A DNA stretch of 64,000 bases from Alphaproteobacteria bacterium (GTDB lineage: Bacteria > Pseudomonadota > Alphaproteobacteria > UBA9219): the NCBI GenBank assembly GCA_009779745.1, contig WRDR01000002.1, positions 1 to 64,000 of the forward strand, given 5' to 3'. Position numbers and translations under genes: made by a program. How positions within the stretch are numbered: position 1 is the stretch's first letter; each line of letters starts with the position of its first letter. Positions 38,730-49,722 of the stretch are shown one piece after another. Below the pieces are notes generated by a model. It saw only the letters and a program-made list of their open reading frames with translations. It was not told the origin of the DNA and ran no database searches.

Positions 38730-38939
38730 TCACACTAAAATATCGAGAAAGCTGCCTCTGGGAGCGTTTGCGAACTGACTCTTATCAATAAAAGACATAT
38801 CTGCGGCATTAAACACGCGCAAGTGCGAAGAGAAACTCTTATTCTGAGCCAAATCCTGTGTTTCAGTCTTAAAAAGCTGAGGCTTAGAAGACTGCTGGGG
38901 GATTGGAAGCGTTATAGAAGAGCCGACCGAATTCAGCAT
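38730..38939 (-). CDS. Small unknown protein translationally coupled to dnaE
   Basis: A 69-residue polar protein, Ser/Gln-rich at the start and ending in an alanine/phenylalanine-containing stretch (SQFANAPRGSFLDILV). I recognise no family. An AGGA ribosome site lies 7 nt before its ATG and its TGA is 4 nt from the GTG of dnaE, so it may be a real gene or a translated leader. Low complexity is mild. Confidence 0.55.
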   Translation of the reverse strand: MLNSVGSSITLPIPQQSSKPQLFKTETQDLAQNKSFSSHLRVFNAADMSFIDKSQFANAPRGSFLDILV

Positions 38940-39042
38940 AAAAGAATCCTAGGAAAGAATCAAAAGAATCAACATACTATTTTGAAGTTACAATACTTAA
39001 CAAAAGATTACCAGCAAATTAAACAAACAGCTATCTATTTGT

Positions 39043-40212
39043 TTATTCTGAAAAAGTAACTTGCCTATCCTCTATACTCAGCTTTATTTTTCCGGATTTA
39101 AGAGCTAAAGCCTTTTCGCCGAAAATCTCACGCCGCCAGCCGGTAAGAGCCCTATTGGGCATTGTCTCGTCTACTATAAGGTTTTCTATGTCTTCGGTAC
39201 TGGCTATCAGTTTACAGGCCACTCCAGACTCGCAGCTGACTTGTTTCAGCAGCACTCTCATAAGCTCTACACACGGAGCAATACCCGCATAAGCACTGCC
39301 GCCTTTTCCTTTTCTTTTATCAGTCTCTTTTTCAATATTCGTCTGTTCCTTAGAGTTTTGTATTGCCTTTTTTACTATCTTGATAAGTTCTTTGGCGCGA
39401 TAACTTTTCATAAAGCCTTTATTGAGTCCCCGTACTGTAGCCAGATCCTCGGGTGTCTTTATTTTTCTGTTCGCAATCTCCACTAACGCCTCGTCCTTCA
39501 GTATATATCCGCGAGGTACGTTTTGCTTCTGAGCTTCCCTCTCTCTCCACTCCGCAACATCTTTGATAATAGCTTTCACTGCGCTTTTATCAGTCCTAAT
39601 CTTAAATCTCTTCCATGCCTCTTCAGGCACCTGTTTGTACATCTCTTCGTTTTTCAGAATATCCAGCTCTTCCGTGAACCAGCTTGTTCTGCTGCTTTTC
39701 CTAAGCTCTTCATTAAGATGCTCATACACATCTTTCAGATACGTCACATCGCCCAGAGCATACTGCACCTGTTCTTCAGACAACGGCCTATGCTGCCAAT
39801 TCGTAAACCTGCTGGATTTATCTATGGAAACTTTCTTAACGGAGTGCACTAATGCCTCATAGCTGACAGTCTCTCCGTACCCGCACACCATAGCCGCTAT
39901 TTGAGTATCAAATATAGGAGACGGCACCTTTCCCATTATATTGTAGAATATCTCTATATCCTGTCTTGCAGAATGAAAAACTTTCAGAATCTTTTCGTTC
40001 TGCATGATATTAATCAGAGGCTCCAAATCAAGTTCCTTTGCCAGCGGATCTATGACCGCAGCTTCTCCGTTCTGACCGCACACCTGTATCAGGCATAACT
40101 TAGGGTAATACGTTTTCTCTCTTACAAACTCAGTATCAACAGTTATAAACTCGTTATTTTTCTGAGACTCGCAAAAGTCTGTCAGTTTTTCAGTCTCATT
40201 AATAAAAAGCAT
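39043..40212 (-). CDS. rnd: Ribonuclease D
   Basis: 3'-5' exoribonuclease for tRNA and stable-RNA 3' ends. The DEDDy set is present: VDTEFVREKTYYPKLCLIQV, FHSARQDIEIFY and YALGDVTYLKDVY. An HRDC domain follows (about 210-280: DEALVEIANRKIKTPEDLATVRGLNKGF). 389 residues matches alphaproteobacterial Rnd. It is divergent from the binding-protein gene at 40297, and the 103-bp gap to the dnaE leader holds no other gene. Confidence 0.93.
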   Translation of the reverse strand: MLFINETEKLTDFCESQKNNEFITVDTEFVREKTYYPKLCLIQVCGQNGEAAVIDPLAKELDLEPLINIMQNEKILKVFHSARQDIEIFYNIMGKVPSPIFDTQIAAMVCGYGETVSYEALVHSVKKVSIDKSSRFTNWQHRPLSEEQVQYALGDVTYLKDVYEHLNEELRKSSRTSWFTEELDILKNEEMYKQVPEEAWKRFKIRTDKSAVKAIIKDVAEWREREAQKQNVPRGYILKDEALVEIANRKIKTPEDLATVRGLNKGFMKSYRAKELIKIVKKAIQNSKEQTNIEKETDKRKGKGGSAYAGIAPCVELMRVLLKQVSCESGVACKLIASTEDIENLIVDETMPNRALTGWRREIFGEKALALKSGKIKLSIEDRQVTFSE

Positions 40213-40296
40213 TCATTTTTCCTATACTTTATTCTATGCTGCTACTATATAGTATTATTCAGCTCTGATTTCAACTGTATATTAAGGACATTTACC

Positions 40297-42093
40297 ATGT
40301 TCCAAAAATCGTTTTTGTACGCTCTGTGCGCAGTGTTTATAGTGCTGGGCGTGCCGTCTGAGGCAAAAAGCAGTAATCACGCACTGGCACTTTACGGAAC
40401 GCCTAAGTACAACAGGAATTTCAAGCACCTCGAGTACGTTAATCCGGAAGCTCCCAAGGGAGGAGAGATTAGGCTGCATTCTTTAGGTACTTTTGATACG
40501 CTGAATCCGTTTACTCTGAAAGGGATTCCTGCGAGCGGCACAGGCTTAGTGTTTGAAACGCTGATGTACAAGTCCTCGGACGAGCCGTTCAGCACTTACG
40601 GGTGGATAGCGGAAAGCGTTACAATACCTAAAGATAAGAGTTCCATATCGTATAAAATAAGAAAAGAGGCGCGTTTTCATGACGGAAGCAAGATAACGCC
40701 GGAAGACGTGATTTTTTCGTTTGAGACTCTTAAACAGCAAGGACACCCTTTATACAGGAGCTATTACAAGGACGTAGTAAAGGCAGAAAAAACAGCTCCT
40801 GATACCGTGAAGTTTTCGTTCAAGGACGGGACTAATACGGAGCTTGCCATGATAATGGGAGAACTTCCGGTGCTGTCTAAGAAAAGCTGGGAGAACAGGG
40901 ATTTTACAGCAACTACTCTGGAGCCGCTAATGGGCAGCGGCCTTTACAAAATAGATACTTTTACGCAAGGACGAACTATATCATACAGCAGAGTAAAAGA
41001 CTGGTGGGCAACGAATCTGCCTATAAATAAAGGACGGTATAACTTTGATAAAATAACATACGACTACTACAGAGACGCTACTGTTGCGACAGAGGCGTTT
41101 TTGGCAGGAAGGTATGACTACAGATTCGAGAACATAGCCAAGAACTGGGCATTGAGCTACAACACGCCTGCGGTGAAAAGAGGAGATATAAAAAGAGACG
41201 AAGTGAAGAACGAACTGCCCGTAGGAATGCAGGCGTTTGTGTTTAATATAAGAAAACCGATATTCCAAGATATAAGAGTAAGACAAGCATTAATATATGC
41301 GTTTGATTTCGAGTGGGGAAATAAAAACCTAGCTTATGGGGCATACACTCGGACAAAGAGTTATTTTGAGAATTCCGAGCTGGCTTCAAGAGGACTGCCT
41401 AGCGGCAAAGAGCTGGAGATTCTGAAAAAGTACGCGAAAAAATATAAGGGAAAAATAGATGATAAAATATTCACTGAAGAGTTCAAAGTTCCGGAAACAG
41501 ACGGCTCAGGGAACAACAGAGAGAATCTGGTAAAAGCCGCAGCTCTTTTGAAAGAAGCAGGCTGGGAGCTGAAAAACGGAGTGCTGAGAAACAGCAAAGG
41601 AGAGGCTTTTACATTCGAGATTCTAGAGAATCAAAATATATTTGAAAGATGGATTCAGCCGTACCTGAGAAATTTGGAAAAACTGGGAATAAAAGCCAGA
41701 TACAGGGTAGTGGACACTGCGCAGTACCAGCATCTGACTGATAATTTTGACTATGACATGATAGTGAATGTGTTCGGGCAGTCCATATCTCCGGGCAATG
41801 AGCAAAGAGATTACTGGAGTTCTCAGAAAGCAGATATTAAAGGCAGCCGCAATCTTATCGGCATAAAGAATCCAATAGTGGACGATTTGGTAGAAGATAT
41901 TATACAGGCTCCTACAAGGGAAGACCTTATAGCCGTTACCAGAGCCTTAGACAGAATTCTGTTGTGGAATTATTATGTGATTCCGCATTGGTATACCGGA
42001 AAATATAAGATAGCGTACTGGGACAAGTTCGGTCAGCCGGAAGTGAAGCCTAAGTATGATTTATCAGTGATAGACACGTGGTGGAGGAAATAG
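40297..42093 (+). CDS. YejA-like ABC transporter solute-binding protein (family 5)
   Basis: Periplasmic peptide-binding protein of the SBP_bac_5 family. A signal peptide (about 1-23, ending EAKS) is followed by HALALYGTPKYNRNFKHLEYVNPEAPKGGEIRL, the hallmark of YejA/microcin-C-type binding proteins; IRKEARFHDGSKITPEDVIFSFETL is the family-5 signature. At 598 residues it is full length. The cognate permease and ATPase genes are not adjacent, which is unusual for this family, so it may serve a transporter encoded elsewhere. Confidence 0.86.
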   Translation: MFQKSFLYALCAVFIVLGVPSEAKSSNHALALYGTPKYNRNFKHLEYVNPEAPKGGEIRLHSLGTFDTLNPFTLKGIPASGTGLVFETLMYKSSDEPFSTYGWIAESVTIPKDKSSISYKIRKEARFHDGSKITPEDVIFSFETLKQQGHPLYRSYYKDVVKAEKTAPDTVKFSFKDGTNTELAMIMGELPVLSKKSWENRDFTATTLEPLMGSGLYKIDTFTQGRTISYSRVKDWWATNLPINKGRYNFDKITYDYYRDATVATEAFLAGRYDYRFENIAKNWALSYNTPAVKRGDIKRDEVKNELPVGMQAFVFNIRKPIFQDIRVRQALIYAFDFEWGNKNLAYGAYTRTKSYFENSELASRGLPSGKELEILKKYAKKYKGKIDDKIFTEEFKVPETDGSGNNRENLVKAAALLKEAGWELKNGVLRNSKGEAFTFEILENQNIFERWIQPYLRNLEKLGIKARYRVVDTAQYQHLTDNFDYDMIVNVFGQSISPGNEQRDYWSSQKADIKGSRNLIGIKNPIVDDLVEDIIQAPTREDLIAVTRALDRILLWNYYVIPHWYTGKYKIAYWDKFGQPEVKPKYDLSVIDTWWRK

Positions 42094-42119
42094 GAATGTG
42101 GAACTCTACATTACTCTTA

Positions 42120-43148
42120 TCAAATATTCTTAACCTCCTGAAGCGGCCAGCGGGGTCTTGCCCGCACTGCGAGAGGGTCTGAAATTCCTAAACGAAAACG
42201 CTCTAAGCCCGCCCATGCTGTCATTACTCCGTTGTCCGTGCACAACGACACGGGAGGAGCTGTAAACGGTATAGAAAATAAAGACGCTGATTTCTGTAAG
42301 GCAGAACGCACTGCAAGATTAGCTCCTACACCTCCTGAAACAACGAACGCACTGGGATATACATTCATAGAAAGAACTGTTTCTATGGCGTGAGAGGCTC
42401 TGTCTTTGAGGCATAATGCTACTGTCTCTTGCAGCGAGGCAGCCATATCATCGACAAATCCATCGGACAACACGCCGTAAGAATCAACAATAGTTCTTAC
42501 TGCTGTTTTAAGCCCGGAGAACGACATATCGCAGCCAGCCCTTCCAAGCATAGGTTTCGGCAAATTAAAGGCTGAAGGATTGCCGTTCTTAGCTCTTGCC
42601 TCGATTAAAACACCTCCCGGATATCCCAGCCCCAAGAGCTTGGCGCATTTGTCAAAGCACTCGCCCACAGCATCGTCCAGAGTAGAACCAAGCAGCTTAT
42701 ACTCCCCTACTCCGCTCACAAGCACAAACTGAGAATGCCCTCCGGAAACAAGCAGGAGAACATAGGGAAAAGCAACATCGGAAGTAATCCGCACAGTCAA
42801 AGCATGGGCTTCAAGGTGATTCACAGAGACAAAAGGTTTAGAAGAAACCAAGCAAAGAGATTTGGCAAAAGCAGAGCCTACAATAAGACCGCCTATTAAT
42901 CCGGGACCTGTTGTAGCAGCCACAGCGTCTATGTCTTTAAAATCCAGATTAGCCTGTTTCAAAGCAGCTTTCATACAAGGAGCCAGAGCTTCCAAGTGAG
43001 CCCTTGCAGCAATTTCAGGCACAACGCCTCCATAGGGGCTGTGCTTAACAAGCTGAGAGGCTGTTACGTTCGCAAGGATATTGCGTTTATCATCAACAAT
43101 GCCGACACCGGTATCATCGCAGCTGGATTCTATGCCTAGAACTATCAT
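42120..43148 (-). CDS. tsaD: tRNA threonylcarbamoyladenosine synthase TsaD
   Basis: Transfers the threonylcarbamoyl group to A37 of ANN-decoding tRNAs, with TsaB (found at 50127-50738). ASKHA-fold protein of 342 residues opening MIVLGIESSCDDTGVGIVD; metal-binding VNHLEAHAL and LLVSGGHSQFVLV are present, as is GGVGAN near the end. It is divergent from clpA. A TYTACAT heptamer array lies immediately upstream of its start. Confidence 0.95.
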   Translation of the reverse strand: MIVLGIESSCDDTGVGIVDDKRNILANVTASQLVKHSPYGGVVPEIAARAHLEALAPCMKAALKQANLDFKDIDAVAATTGPGLIGGLIVGSAFAKSLCLVSSKPFVSVNHLEAHALTVRITSDVAFPYVLLLVSGGHSQFVLVSGVGEYKLLGSTLDDAVGECFDKCAKLLGLGYPGGVLIEARAKNGNPSAFNLPKPMLGRAGCDMSFSGLKTAVRTIVDSYGVLSDGFVDDMAASLQETVALCLKDRASHAIETVLSMNVYPSAFVVSGGVGANLAVRSALQKSASLFSIPFTAPPVSLCTDNGVMTAWAGLERFRLGISDPLAVRARPRWPLQEVKNI

Positions 43149-43153
43149 TTAAA

Positions 43154-43195
43154 TCTACATTCTACATTCTACATTTTACATTCTACATTTTACAT
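43154..43195. repeat. Six tandem TYTACAT heptamers
   Basis: TCTACAT three times, TTTACAT, TCTACAT, TTTACAT: six units without interruption in the tsaD/clpA divergent gap. This is the cleanest heptamer array in the window. Confidence 0.9.
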
Positions 43196-43312
43196 TACCT
43201 TAATTATACCTACTTTACAAGGCGTTATTAAAAACATAACAAAGCTACTTGTTATATTTGATTTCTGCTCTATATTATTTTACATACACATAAGAATAGG
43301 TACTTTTTTACC

Positions 43313-45793
<2,481 letters not shown>

Positions 45794-45820
<27 letters not shown>

Positions 45821-46576
45821 CAACTGACAGGGTAGTGGTTTTTGCGGCATCGTTCTTGCCAATGTCAATAAAGTAACTTTATTTGCTCCGTTTTCTAGTA
45901 ACACTCTGGCGCATTCTTCCGATGTAGAGCCTGTAGTGCGGACATCATCAATAAGAAGAATGTTTCTGCTGCGGATTTTGAATTTCTCGGAAGCCGTAAT
46001 GTGAAAAGCATTGTGAATGTTTTTATCTCTGTCTTCTTTTGACATAATGCCCTGAGGGTGAGTGTTTTTGACTCTTCTCAGAGTGTTGAAAAGCACGGGT
46101 GTAGAAGTAAGTTTGCCTACGTGTTTCGCCAGCATGGACGCCTGATTATATCTACGATGAAGCAGTCTGGAAGTATGCAGAGGCACCGGAACTATAATAT
46201 CGGCAGCATTGAGAAGGTCTCTGCCGGTGCTGACCATTAAAGGAGCCAGAATTCTGGCAAGGTGGACTCTGTCTCCGTGTTTCAGAAGCAGAATCAGTTT
46301 TTTGCTGGTATCGCCGTATATCATTACTGCGCGCGCCTGATGTACGCTGGAAGGCACGGCAATACATTCGAAACAGAGGACTCGCTCCTTTTCCGCAAAA
46401 TCCGGATAGTACTCAAGAGGCTTTCCGCACTGATCGCAGACAGGGTCTGAAATGAATTCGATATTTTTCCAGCAGTCAATACACAGAGAATTAGGACTCC
46501 CGACAGGAGCATCGCATACAATGCACTCCGGAGGAAAGACTATATCGAGCAAGAAAGAGGTGATTTTCCTAAGCAT
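45794..46576 (-). CDS. comF: ComF-family phosphoribosyltransferase-like protein
   Basis: ComF/GntX-like protein linked to DNA uptake or utilisation in other bacteria. The N-terminal zinc-type cysteines CIVC...CIDC and CDQC...CFEC (about 19-75) precede a PRT domain with LLIDDVRTTGSTSEECA (PRPP loop). 260 residues. The last dozen residues come from the palindrome shared with clpA. It is transcribed with an XRE gene 1 bp upstream. Role in competence is not shown here. Confidence 0.87.
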
Positions 46577-46577
46577 T

Positions 46578-46832
46578 CTATGCGTTTATCAACTCAGCTA
46601 TTTTCTTAACAATGTCCGGGTTTCTAAGCCCTAATACCCGCATTAAGTCTATTGCTTCAATCAAATCCAACCGTCTTTCTTTGGTTTCTGTTCTGCCTAT
46701 GAAGCAATGAGATACTTGTGCTTGTTTTGCTAATTCCCGCTGACTCCACCCTTTATTTTTGCGAATAGCGATTAAGTCCGCAATCAAGCGGGAGTATCTT
46801 TTGTCAAAAATGGTCTTGGGGCGTGTTTTCAT
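46578..46832 (-). CDS. Small XRE-family HTH protein
   Basis: An 84-residue DNA-binding protein: a basic N-terminus, then ADLIAIRKNKGWSQRELAKQAQVSHCFIGRTETKERR, a Cro/CI helix-turn-helix (about 17-52). It has no effector domain. Its stop is 1 bp from the comF start, so it may regulate itself and comF. Similar small regulators can be antitoxins, but comF is not a toxin-like partner. Confidence 0.8.
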   Translation of the reverse strand: MKTRPKTIFDKRYSRLIADLIAIRKNKGWSQRELAKQAQVSHCFIGRTETKERRLDLIEAIDLMRVLGLRNPDIVKKIAELINA

Positions 46833-46935
46833 TGTGCCATCATAATGATAGCGATTTCTATTGAACTCAAATTTATAGCAAAGTATAAGGAAAAACAGCG
46901 AAGTGGAATAATATGGTTAAAACGAAAAGATATGC

Positions 46936-46965
46936 TTGACTTCCAGATGCAAAATCACATATAAA
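46936..46965 (+). promoter_or_regulatory. Sigma-70 promoter for rpmB
   Basis: TTGACT (46936-46941), an 18-nt spacer and TATAAA (46960-46965) lie 40 nt before the rpmB start, in the gap divergent from the small XRE gene. This is the best-matching promoter seen in the window. Confidence 0.65.
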
Positions 46966-47004
46966 CCCCCTAGCTTTAGTTCAATTAATTCAGTAGGTGA
47001 TGTT

Positions 47005-47298
47005 ATGAGCCGTATTTGTGCAGTCAGCGGTAAAAGACCGCTTTTTGGAAATAATGTAAGTCATGCCAACAATAAGACCCGCCGGCGTTGGCAGCCTAAT
47101 CTTCAAGTTTGCTCTTTTCCCTCCGATATACTGGGGAAATCCGTATCCTTGCGTCTGACTGCGAACGGAATCCGCACCATAGAGCACAACGGAGGCATTG
47201 ACGCTTGGCTTCTCGGAACTAAGGACAGCCAGCTCACAGAAGATGCCCGCAAGGTAAAAAAGCTCCTGATAAAGGCTAAAGAGCGTATATCGGCTTAA
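47005..47298 (+). CDS. rpmB: 50S ribosomal protein L28
   Basis: Structural protein of the large ribosomal subunit. The 97 residues start [34 protein letters not shown], the L28 signature with the alphaproteobacterial C-terminal extension ([25 protein letters not shown]). The ATG at 47005 follows an AGGTGA ribosome site; the longer reading frame runs into the promoter and is rejected. Single-gene unit. Confidence 0.95.
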   Translation: MSRICAVSGKRPLFGNNVSHANNKTRRRWQPNLQVCSFPSDILGKSVSLRLTANGIRTIEHNGGIDAWLLGTKDSQLTEDARKVKKLLIKAKERISA

Positions 47299-47300
47299 AT

Positions 47301-47909
47301 CTATTTATCTATCAAAGTCCGATAATCGGCAAGCTCCATAAGAGGCTCATCGTCCGGAGGATTCCCGTAAGCATAGATTTCATCAAAAAACATGCCGTTC
47401 TTTTCCTGAGTATCTATCCACTCTTTAACAAGCTCCGCCTTGCGCTTCCACACGCAGTTGCCTGAAGTCATCTCTCCGGTAACAATGTTGTTCTCTGTAC
47501 TTATGCTGGTGCAGATAAGCGCATCATGAGGAATATCCCGTAAAAGCTCCGGAAGGTAAAGGCTGAGGCTGCCGGACGCTATAAGTATAGTATCGCCTTT
47601 GTCCAAGTGGTCTATGAGAGTATCAAACATATCTTTTTTTATGACCTGCTTTCGCCTTACTTGTGCGGCGGCAGCTGTCATGTCATCAAGTGTTCTGCCG
47701 ACCAGCAGCCGCTTAATTATTTCTTTTTTCATAAATGTTCTGAAGGTTATTTCTTGTTTGGTCTCTTTGTTCAAAAAAACATATCGTATCAGTGCAGAAA
47801 CCAGAACACTGTATGTTGCCGGCTTTCCGCAGGCAGCATCTAAGAACAAGAACAAAGAATCCTTGGTAACAAGAGTGTGGTCAAAATCGTAAATTGCCAA
47901 ATCCGCCAT
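47301..47909 (-). CDS. HAD-superfamily (subfamily IB) phosphatase-like hydrolase
   Basis: A 202-residue haloacid-dehalogenase-fold enzyme. DFDHTLVTKDS gives the nucleophile and acid/base Asp pair, IASGSL is motif II, and YAYGNPPDDEPLM is the metal-binding motif. Subfamily IB includes phosphoserine phosphatases and PGP-like lipid phosphatases; the substrate here is unknown. It is convergent with rpmB (2 bp gap) and sits 10 bp after holA. Confidence 0.85.
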   Translation of the reverse strand: MADLAIYDFDHTLVTKDSLFLFLDAACGKPATYSVLVSALIRYVFLNKETKQEITFRTFMKKEIIKRLLVGRTLDDMTAAAAQVRRKQVIKKDMFDTLIDHLDKGDTILIASGSLSLYLPELLRDIPHDALICTSISTENNIVTGEMTSGNCVWKRKAELVKEWIDTQEKNGMFFDEIYAYGNPPDDEPLMELADYRTLIDK

Positions 47910-47919
47910 GATGATACCC

Positions 47920-48927
47920 TTATAAAGATAATCCCAATATAGTCTGAGAACAAAGCGTTTCTATGGGTACAGTGCCGGACTTTATGAGTCTCTCCGAATT
48001 ATAAAGCCTCAAAAGAGCAGCCTCAATTCTTCTAACAGACAGTTTCGCAGCCTGACCCGCAATAATATCTTTATGCTTCCAGAAAACAGGGGGCTTCAGA
48101 TTGCTTACAGCCTCTGAAATTGATATTCCCGAAGCGTTTTGCAGTTTGATAAAATGCAGTTTCATAAAATGACGCTGGGCAGAGCGTAAAATCATGATAG
48201 GAGGAGTCTTCTCGGCAAACAGAAAATCCAGCATCTGCATGGCGGCAGAAGTATTACCGGAAGCTGCCGCAAGGATTAAATCATCTACGGAAGAACCGGC
48301 GGCACTCTGAAAGCAAGCCTCAACGTCCTCCATAGAGGCAGTCTTGCTATTGCCTATGTAGGTAACAAATTTGTCCAATTCGCTTCTCATAGCAAGACGG
48401 TTAGGAGGCATGACCTCTGCAACAGCATTTATGACGGAAGAGTCGGCAGAAATAGAATTTTGAGAAAGAAAATCCCTTATAAATCTGGATTTTGAGGCAT
48501 TATCTTCAACGTAACAGGGAATGGCTGCGGCTAAGGCATGGTCTTCACAGATTTTTCTGAGTTTTGACTTAGCACTAAGCTCGCCGTCTTCTATGATGAG
48601 AGTGTTATTGATGCTAGTATGAGAAAGCAGAGCGGAAACCGCATTAGCTATATCGGAAGCGGGATTCCGTATTTTAACGAGTTTAGACGAACCGAAAAAA
48701 GAAATAGAGCACATCTCATCAATGAGTAAAAACGGCTCTTTCGCTATTTTATCAGCGTCCAAGGTGACGGAAGAGAAAGGATCATTCACATCTGAAATCA
48801 GGTATTTAGAAATAGCAACGGCTCTTTCATGAACCAAGCCTAAGTCGGCTCCGTAAACAAGAAACACTCTTAGGGACTTATCCGGAGCTTTTACAAAAGC
48901 GTCTATGCGGGCGGGAGGGATTTTCAT
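47920..48927 (-). CDS. holA: DNA polymerase III delta subunit
   Basis: Clamp-opening subunit of the clamp loader. 335 residues with the HolA opening (FVKAPDKSLRVFLVYGADLGLVHERAVAISKYLI) and C-terminal block ILRSAQRHFMKLHFIKLQ. The leuS-lptE genes that usually precede it are absent. A strong hairpin with a T-tract ends about 8 nt before the ATG, and an AGG ribosome site lies between. Confidence 0.9.
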   Translation of the reverse strand: MKIPPARIDAFVKAPDKSLRVFLVYGADLGLVHERAVAISKYLISDVNDPFSSVTLDADKIAKEPFLLIDEMCSISFFGSSKLVKIRNPASDIANAVSALLSHTSINNTLIIEDGELSAKSKLRKICEDHALAAAIPCYVEDNASKSRFIRDFLSQNSISADSSVINAVAEVMPPNRLAMRSELDKFVTYIGNSKTASMEDVEACFQSAAGSSVDDLILAAASGNTSAAMQMLDFLFAEKTPPIMILRSAQRHFMKLHFIKLQNASGISISEAVSNLKPPVFWKHKDIIAGQAAKLSVRRIEAALLRLYNSERLIKSGTVPIETLCSQTILGLSL

Positions 48928-48934
48928 GTGCCTA

Positions 48935-48981
48935 TAAAAAGAGCCTGCCTTGTGGTGGGATGGGAGGGAAGGCAGGCTCCT
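48935..48981 (-). terminator. Rho-independent terminator or attenuator just upstream of holA
   Basis: On the minus strand GAGCCTGCCTT (from 48979) pairs with AAGGCAGGCTC (to 48941), an 11-bp stem followed by five T. It would end the transcript of the 87-residue gene upstream. Its closeness to the holA start could also make it an attenuator. Confidence 0.75.
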
Positions 48982-49061
48982 TAGGGTTTTATATCACATT
49001 TAAGGAAAAGTGCAATACTTCAAATTCAAAATCTTCTAACTAATATTGTACTAATCCTTAT

Positions 49062-49325
49062 TTATCCGTAAGCAGATTGATTTTCATCAAGCCGAGCTCT
49101 TAACCCTTGCGGCAGGGTCATGCCTATTTCATAGGCAGCTCTTATGATGCGCTCTCCTATACTGCCGACTCTTGCAGCAGCCGCTGCATAGCCGGTATTA
49201 GAACGTTTTACGGAAGCAATAGTTTTATCTAATGCCACCAAGTTTGTTTGGGCAGTCATCAAAACAAGCCTTTCCAAGGTCTCGTCCGAGTTGCCGTAAA
49301 CGTTATAGTCGTGATTCTGAAACAT
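49062..49325 (-). CDS. Unrecognised 87-residue protein
   Basis: Small, mainly helical protein without signal or membrane segment; the centre is Ala/Thr-rich (QTNLVALDKTIASVKRSNTGYAAAAARVGSIGERIIRAAYE). I do not recognise it. It is flanked by a structured 397-bp gap upstream and a terminator downstream, so it is a single-gene transcript. A GGAAAAAG-type ribosome site precedes the ATG. Confidence 0.65.
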   Translation of the reverse strand: MFQNHDYNVYGNSDETLERLVLMTAQTNLVALDKTIASVKRSNTGYAAAAARVGSIGERIIRAAYEIGMTLPQGLRARLDENQSAYG

Positions 49326-49722
49326 AGCCTTTTTCCTTATATGTTATATTGCACGCTTTTTGTAGTTCTGGAGAAACCTCTTTTTTGAGCCACCCACTGC
49401 TCCAGCAAAGGAAGCAATGAACTCGAGAGGCAACTACTGCCTACAATTATATTTTTACATGAAATTGCTGAATCTGTAGTTAATTTGCCTAAAATTTTAG
49501 CAAAAAAAATTTCAAAAAATATTCATATTTTATTGGTGTTTATTGAGGGTTTGTTAATCTTAAATGTTAAGTTTGGAGCGTGAAAAACCCGAAAAAATCC
49601 AATTGAATCACGAGGGTTATGGGCAGCGGAAAAAACCTTAAAAAGCAGGGAGGTTGTGTTGCAGATATGCAACACTGGGGCTCTAGTCTGGTTAACACGG
49701 CGTCAACCATTTGAAAAAAGAT
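49326..49722. other. Structured 397-bp intergenic region, candidate non-coding RNA
   Basis: No convincing ORF. Several inverted repeats are present: GTAGTT (49362-49367) with AACTAC (49432-49437), CTGGAG (49368-49373) with CTCCAG (49400-49405), GTGTTGCA/TGCAACAC (49656-49675, GATA loop) and a 7-bp stem at about 49693-49711. An AT-rich stretch (49446-49560) separates the two groups. The first group could be the leader of the 87-residue gene; the second could end the fbaB unit. No known RNA family was matched. Confidence 0.5.

Noticed and set aside
43154-43195. CRISPR-like array
   Set aside because: Units are 7 nt without spacers and no cas genes are present.
46578-46832. Toxin-antitoxin pair with the small XRE protein as antitoxin
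   Set aside because: The adjacent gene is a clear ComF phosphoribosyltransferase, not a toxin family.
46936-47004. Longer N-terminus for L28
   Set aside because: The upstream codons overlap a good -35/-10 pair and do not match L28; the ATG at 47005 has its own ribosome site.
49395-49430. GGAAGCA motif resembling the SRP RNA apical loop
   Set aside because: The surrounding symmetric and asymmetric loops of 4.5S RNA (GTCAGG and GCAGCC partners) are absent, and the arms do not form the long helix.
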